A stretch of DNA of 8,822 bases from Caldifarciminota bacterium. Lineage in GTDB: Bacteria; Hydrothermota; Tepidihabitantia; Tepidihabitantales; Tepidihabitantaceae. The stretch spans positions 1-8,822 of the forward strand of contig CAIVTL010000711.1 in assembly GCA_903908785.1 (NCBI GenBank), read 5' to 3'. Both the position numbers and the translations under genes were made by a program. Below are positions 1 to 7,200 of this stretch, piece by piece (within the stretch, counting starts at the first letter, position 1; each line of letters begins with the position of its first letter). The notes under the pieces were generated by a model. The model had not been told where the DNA came from. It saw only the letters and a list, made by a program, of their open reading frames with translations, and searched no databases.

Positions 1-418
<418 letters not shown>

Positions 419-429
<11 letters not shown>

Positions 430-964
430 GGCAGTCTTCGCCGGGTTTGGCGGGCAGGGCGTGATGCTGGCAGGCAAGCTTCTCGCGGAGGTCGGGATGG
501 GGCTGGGCAAGGAAGTAGTCTGGCTGCCGTCGTACGGGCCGGAGATGCGCGGCGGCACGGCCAACTGCACGGTCATCATCGCCGACGAGCCGATTGCGTC
601 GCCGATTATCTCGAATCCTCGTGACGCCGTAGTGATGAACCGGCCCTCGCTGGAGCGGTTCTGCCCGACCCTACGCAGCGGCGGATTCGTGGTCGTTAAC
701 ACGTCGCTCATTACCGTCCGGCCGGACCGGAAGGACATGGTGCTGGTCGAAGTGCCGGCCAACCAGATTGCCATTGACGCGGGCACGGGCAAGGCCGCCA
801 ACATGGTCATGCTCGGCGCCTACGTCGGCGCGACCGGCATCGTGCCGTTTGACGCCGTGCTTGAGATGACGCGGCACGAGTTCGCCAAGAAGGCCAAGCT
901 GATACCTGTCAACATCAAGTGCCTTGAGGAAGGGTTCAAGCTCGGGCAGGCCGGCAGGGGATAG
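419..964 (+). CDS. korC: 2-oxoacid:ferredoxin oxidoreductase gamma subunit
   Basis: A 181-residue protein of the pyruvate/ketoisovalerate oxidoreductase gamma-subunit family. It is the small subunit that packs against the alpha/beta catalytic core of 2-oxoacid:ferredoxin oxidoreductases. The N-terminus carries the family signature GFGGQGVMLAGKLLAE (about residues 9-24), followed by the second hallmark SYGPEMRGGTANCTV (about 39-53). The length fits the usual 180-190 residues. It overlaps the end of korB by 11 bp, the standard tight beta-gamma arrangement, and has its own Shine-Dalgarno at 406-412. The stop codon (962-964) overlaps the first bases of a second heptamer array. The catalytic assignment is secure at family level. 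The specific substrate, 2-oxoglutarate versus another 2-oxoacid, is inferred from the beta-subunit motifs. Confidence 0.93.
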
Positions 965-990
965 GGAGCAGGGAGCAGAGAGCAGGGAGG
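963..990 (+). repeat. Heptamer array [AGRGAGC]x4 between korC and the HtrA-like gene
   Basis: Units AGGGAGC (963-969), AGGGAGC (970-976), AGAGAGC (977-983) and AGGGAGG (984-990) run on without interruption. The array begins inside the korC stop codon. Its last unit merges into GGGAGGAG (985-992), the Shine-Dalgarno of the following protease gene, 5 nt before its ATG at 998. It is the same family and strand as the array at 371-398. Confidence 0.87.
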
Positions 991-997
991 AGATGGA

Positions 998-2317
998 ATG
1001 AAGAAGGTCATGGCATGGATGCTGATTCTGTCGGGCGCGGCCGTTGCCCAGGTCAGCTTCGTGTCCGCTGCCGACGCGGTGCGGCCGTCGCTGGTCAGTA
1101 TCGTCACCGACAAGGTCGGGCCGGTCGGGGCGACGGACTCGAGCGGGCCGGGCCTGGTCCAGACCCAGGCGCTGGGCAGCGGGTTTGTGATTGACACGCT
1201 CGGCCACATCCTGACCTGCAACCATGTCGTCGCCCACTTCGAAGGAGTTGCGGTCACGTTCTCGGACGGCAAGACGTACGACGGCACGGACGTAGTCGTC
1301 GTCGGCGTGGACCCGGTCACTGACATCGCGGTCATACAGGTAAAGGCGAAGCGCGCATTCACGCCGGCGGCGCTCGGCAATTCCGAGGAACTGCAAGTCG
1401 GCCAGGCGGTCATGGCTATGGGCAGTCCGTTCGGTCTTGAGGGCACGGCGACCGCGGGTATCGTGAGCGCCCTGTCGCGCTGGGGCCAGGCCAAGTCGTC
1501 AGGCCCGGACTTCCAGGATTTCATCCAGACCGACGCGCTGGTCAACCCCGGCAACTCGGGCGGCCCGCTCGTTGACGTGCAGGGACGGGTCGTCGGGGTG
1601 TGCAGCTTCATCCGTACCACACGCACCGGCCCGACCGGAATCGGGTTTGCCACGCCCAGCAACCTGGCAAAGTCGGTTGCCGACCAACTCATCAAGAACG
1701 GCCGGGTGATACGCGGTCTTCTCGGCATCTCCACCCAGGCGATAACCGAAGGCATCAAGCAGGCGCTGGGCCTGCGGTCGCGCGACGGCGTGCTGGTCTC
1801 AGCGGTCGACCCGGGCCAGCCCGGGGCTGCAGCCGGAATCCTGCCCGGTGATGCCATTCTGACGCTCGACGGCAAGCTGATTCCGGACGCGCGCTGGTTC
1901 CAGAGTGAGGTCGCCGGCCGCGCGCCGGCAACTTCGGTGAAACTCGCCCTGCTGCGCCGGGGCGCGCGAAAGACGGTCACCGCCGTGCTTGAGAGCTGGC
2001 CCTCGGTCCGAACCGGTCCGACCCAGGCTCCGCCGCCCGGCACGTGGCTGGGCCTCGTCGTCCGTAATCTGACCGGAGCCGACCGCGACCACACCGGGCT
2101 CGATTCCGGAATCGAAGTCGAGGCCGTCGAACCGGGCGGTGTCGCGGCCCGGGCCGGCGTCCACGTCGGTGATGTCATCCCCGAAATCAACCTCGCCCCG
2201 GTTAGCTCACGGGTAGACTTCGAGCAGATTGAGAAAGCGATGGCCGGCTCCAAGCGTCCGCTCCTGCTCCGCGTGTTCAGAGGACACGAAGTCTTCTACA
2301 CCACGGTCGAACCGTAG
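998..2317 (+). CDS. Exported HtrA/DegP-type serine protease with two PDZ domains
   Basis: A 439-residue S1C (HtrA/DegP/DegQ) protease that degrades or chaperones damaged proteins, probably in the periplasm. Residues 1 to about 24 look like a signal peptide (MKKVMAWMLILSG, then an Ala-rich end). The trypsin-like domain has a complete catalytic triad: His76 in TCNHVV, Asp109 in DPVTDIAVI and Ser187 in NPGNSGGPLVD. The family motif IGFATPSN is also present (about 215-222). PDZ1 covers about 238-325 (starts LLGI, core GILPGDAIL). PDZ2 covers about 349-439 (starts WLGLVV, core AGVHVGDVI). Domain order and length are typical of DegP/DegQ. The ATG at 998 has a strong Shine-Dalgarno (GGGAGGAG, 985-992). 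The gene is only 33 bp from korC, so it is probably co-transcribed, although no functional link to the oxidoreductase is evident. The specific subtype (DegP, DegQ or DegS) cannot be assigned. Confidence 0.94.
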   Translation: MKKVMAWMLILSGAAVAQVSFVSAADAVRPSLVSIVTDKVGPVGATDSSGPGLVQTQALGSGFVIDTLGHILTCNHVVAHFEGVAVTFSDGKTYDGTDVVVVGVDPVTDIAVIQVKAKRAFTPAALGNSEELQVGQAVMAMGSPFGLEGTATAGIVSALSRWGQAKSSGPDFQDFIQTDALVNPGNSGGPLVDVQGRVVGVCSFIRTTRTGPTGIGFATPSNLAKSVADQLIKNGRVIRGLLGISTQAITEGIKQALGLRSRDGVLVSAVDPGQPGAAAGILPGDAILTLDGKLIPDARWFQSEVAGRAPATSVKLALLRRGARKTVTAVLESWPSVRTGPTQAPPPGTWLGLVVRNLTGADRDHTGLDSGIEVEAVEPGGVAARAGVHVGDVIPEINLAPVSSRVDFEQIEKAMAGSKRPLLLRVFRGHEVFYTTVEP

Positions 2318-2326
2318 TCGTCCGGT

Positions 2327-2347
2327 GGCCGCCAGGCGCTGGCGGCC
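2327..2347 (+). terminator. Hairpin after the HtrA-like gene (possible terminator)
   Basis: A perfect 9-bp inverted repeat GGCCGCCAG / CTGGCGGCC with a 3-nt loop begins 10 nt after the protease stop codon. There is no T-tract (AAGGGGAGAAGG follows), so it is not a classical intrinsic terminator. It could stabilise the 3' end or act with Rho. Confidence 0.45.
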
Positions 2348-2499
2348 AAGGGGAGAAGGGGAAAGGGAAAATGGCAAATGACAGGAGCGGAAGGGTGAAC
2401 CGCCAAGGTCGCCAAGAGCGCCAAGGGGAGAAGGGGAAAGTGGAAATGGCAAATGGCGGAAGCGGACGGATGAGAGCAAACCGCCAAGCACGCCAAGGT
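2345..2499 (+). repeat. Tandem duplication, period 75 bp, with 9-bp CGCCAAGNN subunits
   Basis: Copy A starts at 2345 and copy B at 2420. The first 21 bases of each (2345-2365 and 2420-2440) are identical. Both then carry GAAATGGCAAATG-like and GCGGA-rich blocks with several substitutions and small indels. At the end of copy A there are three exact-register 9-bp units: CGCCAAGGT (2401), CGCCAAGAG (2410) and CGCCAAGGG (2419). At the end of copy B there are two: CGCCAAGCA (2482) and CGCCAAGGT (2491). This is a nested repeat, with short units inside a longer duplicated block. Confidence 0.85.
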
Positions 2500-2513
2500 C
2501 CGGAGTGGAGCAA

Positions 2514-2543
2514 CCACGGATGGACACAGATGGACACGGATGG
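2514..2543 (+). repeat. 10-bp tandem array TGGACACRGA
   Basis: After CCACGGA come TGGACACAGA (2521-2530), TGGACACGGA (2531-2540) and a partial TGG. Units are 10 bp, differing from the 7- and 9-bp units nearby. Confidence 0.75.
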
Positions 2544-2558
2544 TTCGGACAAGGACAT

Positions 2559-2642
2559 CCACAGATTACGCAGATTCCACAGATTATCCCGCCATGCAGA
2601 CCCGAAGAGGACTAACCGCAGGTTACGCAGATGACGCAGATT
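2559..2642 (+). repeat. Two CACAGATTA/CGCAGATTA arrays
   Basis: The first array is CCACAGATTA (2559-2568), CGCAGATT (2569-2576) and CCACAGATTA (2577-2586). After 30 unrelated bases the second array follows: CGCAGGTTA (2617-2625), CGCAGATGA (2626-2634) and CGCAGATT (2635-2642). Both use the core CRCAGATTA. From general experience, similar sequences are dispersed in intergenic DNA of several environmental bacterial genomes. Their function is unknown. Confidence 0.78.
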
Positions 2643-2660
2643 CGGACTGAGGGCTCCTGA

Positions 2661-2698
2661 TTCTCTCGCCCCTGGGGAGAGAGGGTTGGGGTGACGGC
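2661..2698 (+). repeat. Imperfect palindromic intergenic element
   Basis: CTCTCGCCCC and GGGGAGAGAG flank a single T and pair at 9 of 10 positions. GGGTTGGGGTGACGG follows. Read on the minus strand it gives the peptide SPQPSLPRGER, a form I associate with a widely dispersed intergenic palindromic repeat rather than with a protein. Confidence 0.6.
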
Positions 2699-2702
2699 GT
2701 GA

Positions 2703-2730
2703 AGCCGTCAGCGGTCAGCCGTGAGCCGAA
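2703..2730 (+). repeat. Heptamer array [AGCYGTN]x4, plus orientation
   Basis: Units are AGCCGTC (2703-2709), AGCGGTC (2710-2716), AGCCGTG (2717-2723) and a degenerate AGCCGAA (2724-2730). This array matches the one at 8066-8091 at 21 of 26 positions. It ends 25 bp before the propeller-gene promoter candidate. Confidence 0.75.
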
Positions 2731-2755
2731 CGTCGTGGAGACGCACGCGCGGCCG

Positions 2756-2783
2756 TTGACAAGGGCGGGGAGGAACCTAGACT
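2756..2783 (+). promoter_or_regulatory. Sigma70-like promoter candidate for the propeller gene
   Basis: A perfect -35 box TTGACA (2756-2761), a 16-nt spacer and TAGACT (2778-2783; 4 of 6 matches to TATAAT). Transcription would start near 2790, leaving a leader of only about 14 nt before the ATG at 2804. Spacer length and -35 box resemble the stronger promoter at 7992-8019. Confidence 0.55.
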
Positions 2784-2803
2784 CCAAGCAGTACGGCGGC
2801 GTC

Positions 2804-4108
2804 ATGAAGATGAACTCTCGGCCCCGATTGAGTCTGACCCTTGCGGCCATCTGCCTCGTGGCAGGCGTGGCGCGGTCGCAGTATTTGGAGGCACAGATAC
2901 CTGTCGGCGAGTCGCCACAGCAGGTCTTCTGGAACCCGACCAGCAACAAGGTCTACGTCTCGAACGAGCAGGCCGGCACCGTGACGGTGATTGACGGCGC
3001 GACGAACCAAGTTCGCGCGACCATCCGCGTCGCCGATTACCCGTTTGAGATATGCCACAATTCTGTAATGAACAAGATATACGTCGTCTCGGGCGAGAGT
3101 AACCGTCTGAACGTGATAGACGGCGTCGGCGACACGCTCATAACTAAGGTGTCGGTGTCAGGATACCCTTGCCGGATGGCATTCAACGCGACGATGAACA
3201 AGCTGTATGTCGCCTGTCCCGATGACGGGCGTGTTGCCGTCGTAGACGGCGCTTCAAACGATGTCACAAACACCGTGGCGGTAAGATACTCGGCCGCCCT
3301 CCTTTGGGTTCCGACAAAGAACCGCGTCCTGTGCTATACAGACATGGACGAAGATACGGTCAAGGCGATAGACTGCACAACCGATGAGGTCGTGGCGCGC
3401 TTGCCGATGCCGACCCATGGTGACTGGCTGGGCGGTTGGTGCTACAATCCGTGCAACGACATGGCCTACATTGACGGCAGATATGAAATCTACGCCCTGA
3501 CGTCCTCAGGTGACTCCGTTGTAGCGGTTATCCCCAAGGTTACGGACCAATGGTGCAAGTTCGCGCTCGTATCGAGCCTCAACAGGCTGTACGAGCTTGA
3601 GAACGGCTGGATGATAGCGATAGACGGCGTCACCAACACGATCTCGTGCAGCCTGTTCGTTGGGGGCGGGGAGCTTGTTTGCGACACAATCAAGCTGAAG
3701 GCATACACGAACGCTGGCGGTGCGCGGGTCGTTGACTTGCGCACCAACAACATCATCGAGAGTATTCCGTTTGGAACCACGACGAGCAGTACGTGCTGGA
3801 ATTCCGTAAACAGCCGGGTGTACGTTAGCGACTACCGGGCCAATTGCGTCTGGGTAGTCCGTGACACGAGCGCTGGTATCGTCGAGAGTGATCTGGCGAC
3901 CATCTGCCACCGCGGTGCGTCCGCACGCATCATCTCGGGGACACTCAGTTGGACGGGCGGCAGGCCGGCCGATCTCATGGACCTTAGCGGTCGGGTCATT
4001 GCCGTGCTACGGCCGGGAACCAACGACCTGAGCCGGTTGAGTCCAGGTGTCTACGTCACGATGGAGCAGGGCTCGACGGAACACACCAAGGTCGTGAAGC
4101 TGAGGTAG
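2804..4108 (+). CDS. Exported YVTN-type beta-propeller protein with T9SS-like C-terminal tail
   Basis: A 434-residue protein. ATG 2804 is chosen because it begins a signal peptide (MKMNSRPRLSLTLAAICLVA, with likely cleavage near SQ at about 25-26). In-frame codons upstream read through a heptamer repeat and the promoter. ATG 2810 is an alternative, and neither has a clear Shine-Dalgarno. About seven repeats of 40-42 residues fill residues 35-353. Each has the pattern N-x-x-x-N-K-[VIL]-Y-V, then V-x-V-I-D-G, as in NKVYVSN with VTVIDGATN and NKLYVAC with VAVVDGAS. This fits a seven-bladed propeller closed by the last strand pair. Residues from about 374 to 434 resemble a short T9SS type A sorting domain: MDLSGRVIAVL, LSPGVYV, then TKVVKLR. 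Such propellers serve in binding or as scaffolds, and no catalytic residues or ligand can be assigned. It lies convergent to the C25 protease gene, which also has a T9SS-like end. Confidence 0.85.
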   Translation: MKMNSRPRLSLTLAAICLVAGVARSQYLEAQIPVGESPQQVFWNPTSNKVYVSNEQAGTVTVIDGATNQVRATIRVADYPFEICHNSVMNKIYVVSGESNRLNVIDGVGDTLITKVSVSGYPCRMAFNATMNKLYVACPDDGRVAVVDGASNDVTNTVAVRYSAALLWVPTKNRVLCYTDMDEDTVKAIDCTTDEVVARLPMPTHGDWLGGWCYNPCNDMAYIDGRYEIYALTSSGDSVVAVIPKVTDQWCKFALVSSLNRLYELENGWMIAIDGVTNTISCSLFVGGGELVCDTIKLKAYTNAGGARVVDLRTNNIIESIPFGTTTSSTCWNSVNSRVYVSDYRANCVWVVRDTSAGIVESDLATICHRGASARIISGTLSWTGGRPADLMDLSGRVIAVLRPGTNDLSRLSPGVYVTMEQGSTEHTKVVKLR

Positions 4109-4134
4109 AAGAGAAGGCGCGTCTACAATAGAGC

Positions 4135-4167
4135 AGGGGCGGGTTCGGCACCCGCCCCTTTAGTTTT
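4135..4167 (+). terminator. Intrinsic terminator after the propeller gene
   Basis: A 10-bp GC-rich stem (AGGGGCGGGT at 4135-4144 with ACCCGCCCCT at 4150-4159) closes a 5-nt loop and is followed by TTAGTTTT. It starts 26 nt past the propeller stop. On the minus strand the same stem could also end the C25 transcript, but the T-rich tail there is weak. Confidence 0.8.
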
Positions 4168-4174
4168 GGGTACA

Positions 4175-4197
4175 GTCCCCGTTCGGGGACAGTCCCC
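4175..4197. repeat. Alternating palindromic repeat GTCCCC/GGGGAC
   Basis: GTCCCC (4175-4180), GGGGAC (4185-4190) and GTCCCC (4192-4197) can pair in two mutually exclusive ways: arms 1 and 2 around GTTC, or arms 2 and 3 around a single A. It lies 7-29 bp beyond the 3' end of the minus-strand C25 gene and may act as its 3' stem-loop. Confidence 0.65.
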
Positions 4198-4203
4198 TTC
4201 CGG

Positions 4204-7200
4204 CTATCGGGCCAGGACGGTCTTGACTTTGACGGTCTGGTCGGGTGTGGTCAGGCGGACGAAGTAGATGCCGTGCGCGAGTTTGCGCCCGGCGTTGTCC
4301 GCGCCGTTCCACACGGTCGTGTAGGAACCGGCCTTGCACGGCCCGGACGCGAGGGTGCGCACCGCGCGGCCGCCCGCATCGTAGACCTTGAGTTCGGCGG
4401 TCCCTTCCCGTTTCATCTGCCAGTTGACGATCGTCGAACCGTTGAATGGGCTGGGGGAAACCTCCAGCGTCTTACGCGTGAGGTTCGCTCCGCCGGCCGG
4501 CTCAGTCACCGCTATCTGCTGCCCGCTCGTCACCTTGATGGCGCGGTGGGCGACAATCGGAGCCGCGGCGACGTTGTAGGTGCCGTTGTACAGACAGCCG
4601 ATGCCGATGTCCCCGGTCATGTCCTGCAGTCCGACCGTGCTGCTGGTGTAGCCGTTCGCCGTCAGGTACTGCATGACGATGACGTTGTCACCGGTCGGGG
4701 TCGGCACAGTCCCGTCGTAAATCATCACCTGGAACTTGTCGGAGACGGCGGGCGTGGCCGCGTAGGGAATCGAGTCCCATTCGATGACGAACCGGTGGTG
4801 CAGGGCGTCGTCGAGGACGTAGATGCAGCCGCCCAGTTCCGGGTTTAGGTCGTCCCAGTTGACGCCGACCATGCCGGGTATCGGGCCGCCGGGCAGGGGC
4901 GTGTTGTTCGGGGCCGCCGAGGCCGACTGGTTGCCGGGCGCTATCCAGCCGTTGGAGGAGATGGTAACGTAATCCTCGGAGTGACCGTACACCTTCCAAC
5001 TGAACGGCAGTTGGACGAAGTCGGACTGGTCGTTGGCCAGGTAGAGCGATGTGCCGCGGGCGTTGATTTCGTACCAGTTGAACACCGGGTGCTGGGAATA
5101 GACGACGTCGACGTCGTCGAACGCCCAGGAGGTGGCCGGCTCGCGCGGGCCGTCCGGCACCGGGTCGTACTGGTTTATCTCGCCCAGTATCACGAACCCG
5201 AACCTCCACGTCCGCCCGCCGCACGTAAGCTGAATCGAGCAGGGCAGCGGGTGCTCCGGCGTCAGCCCCAGCGTATGCACGGTGAACGGGTCCGCGCTGT
5301 TGCCGCCGGTGGTGCCGGCCATGATGGTGCCGAAGTCCGCGGTCGAGTCGTCAACCACGAGCAGGGTGTCATAAGAGACGAGGACCCCGGTTACGCCGTG
5401 GGCGCTACCGAACCCGGTATCGCGGGCCGTGACCACGACTTGTCCCGCCTCGTTCGCGTCCAGCCGGCCGTTGCCGTTGCCGCCGGAAATCGTGTCGATG
5501 ACCTGCCAGCCGTCATAGACCAGTTCCGGCGCGCCGACCTTGAAGGTCGCGTAGGACTTCCAGGTCGAGTCGCTGGCGTCTTTGAGCATCAGCGAGCAGC
5601 GGATGGTGTAGCCGTCGGGCAGGCCCGCGGCGACGGTCATGGCGAAGCCCTCGGCGTTCTGGACCGAGTCCCCGCCGCCGAGGTCACCGAACGTCTTGAT
5701 GGAGTCGGTGATGGTGACACCCGCGGTGGCGGTGCCGAGCCGGCCGGTCACGCCGGTCGCGGTCTGCGTGCCGTAGTTCTTCACCCAGGTCGGGATGCGG
5801 AACGACTCGCCCGGATTGATGAGTGAGTCGCCGTTGCCGCCCGGGGGCGGGTCAGCGATGGTGCTGCGCAGGTAGGAGCAGTAGCAGCCCGAGGAGATAG
5901 CCTGCACGGTGTCGAGGAAGCTATAGTGGTTCTGCGCGCTCACCAGCATGGAAATCGGCCCCGGCGTCAGGGCCGAAACGTAGAGCGTTACCGTGCCGGT
6001 GGCATCGGTCCAGCCCCGGAGGTCAACCTCGCCCTCCTTCTGGAGGACGACCAGGGCCGACTCGACCGGCGCGTCGAACCCGGTCGTCACTGTAACCGGG
6101 TAAGGGACGTTGTTGCCGATGTTCACCACTTCGGCGTGCTGCACGTCGAGGATGGTCGGCTCCGCGGTCCAGACCGGGGTCTCCGGGTCGCCGATGAGGT
6201 TCCAGTCGTAGATGCAGTAGCGCTGCTGGTCATACTGGTACTGCGAGTCGGCATAAGGCGCCCAGCATCCCTTGGAGTAGCCGAGAGCCTGGCCGGTGTG
6301 GTAAAGGTTCTGGTCGATGACGCCCGAGAACCACGTGGTGTCGAGCCGCTCGGACGGGCCGGGCACGTACCCGCCGCCTGGTCCGATAGCGCCGTACCCG
6401 TAGCGGGTATTCATCATGGTGGCGATGGAGCCGCCGCCGGCGGTCATTACCATGTGCTCGGCCAGGCAGTCACCGCCCGCCACCCAGTCCCACGCCGCGC
6501 AGTCGCAGGCGATGGACAGGTGGATACCGGTCTTGTCGCCGTTGGTCAGGGCATCGGCGTCTGAGGACACAAAGAACGGAACCGAACCGCCGCCCATGTA
6601 GATGCCGCTCTCGTTGCCGTGGCCGTCCCAGTGGCCGAGACCGACACCGGCGTTCATCGAGTCCATCACGGCTTCGTGTGAAAGCGCACCGGTGCGCTCA
6701 TACAGCCGCTGGTCCGACCAACTCGGGCCGGTCATACGGCAGATTGATTCCTGCATCGGCCGCTCTTCATAGCTCGACCAGAGAATGCCGGTCGGCAGAA
6801 TCAGCTTCTGGATGAATCCGGCAGGAGGGTTCTGCTCATACTTCAGGACCTTGGCCACGAAGTTCTGGGCATTCGCCACGTTGTAGGTCGGCGCGCGACC
6901 CACGTAGACGTCCGAGTACATGTCCGCGGAATCGGCCAGCTCGCCGTAGGTGTGGTTGTTGTTAAGGTCATACGACCCATCGAGGCCGGCGTAGTACAGG
7001 TCGCTCGGTTCCGGGTCCGACTCATAGTCGAGCATCCGGGTCGGGACGATGTTCTGCCCGCTGGTCGCATAGTCGCCCTGACCGCCGAGGAGCACGTACA
7101 TCGTACCCCAGGTTGCGTATGCGTCCTTGATGAAGTTCCGAATCTTCTCCTGGAGGTCGTAGCCGGTGTAGTTCGTGTTTATCCACGAAACCAGCACCAC

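Larger units (their letters stand above)
2318..2803. other. Gene-free repeat mosaic between the HtrA-like and propeller genes
   Basis: This 486-bp stretch contains no credible gene. From left to right it holds a 9-bp hairpin, a 75-bp tandem duplication with 9-bp subunits, a 10-bp array, two 8-10 bp CGCAGATTA-type arrays, a hairpin element, a heptamer array and a promoter candidate. Short ORFs exist on both strands, but their peptides are readings of the repeats (for example NHGWTQMDTDG on plus and SPQPSLPRGE on minus) and have no domain character. Confidence 0.8.

Noticed and set aside
820..2253. 477-codon minus-strand ORF
   Set aside because: It is antisense to the korC/HtrA-like genes, whose motifs are unmistakable. 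Long antisense frames are expected in GC-rich DNA.
2207..2562. Overlapping minus-strand ORFs in three different frames over the same repeats
   Set aside because: They translate the arrays into Pro/Phe/Ser-rich strings (FPFPFSP, SICVHPW). Several frames being open at once shows low-complexity DNA, not coding.
2371..2634. 87-codon plus-strand ORF across the repeat mosaic
   Set aside because: The peptide is a reading of the repeats (RQGRQERQGEKG, NHGWTQMDTDG). It has no domain character and no convincing start signal.
2345..2642. CRISPR array
   Set aside because: Units are 8-10 bp or a 75-bp direct duplication. There are no 24-37 bp repeats separated by unique spacers of similar size and no cas genes.
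2623..2949. 108-codon minus-strand ORF overlapping the propeller gene start
   Set aside because: It covers the palindromic element (SPQPSLPRGE) and is antisense to the propeller signal peptide and promoter.
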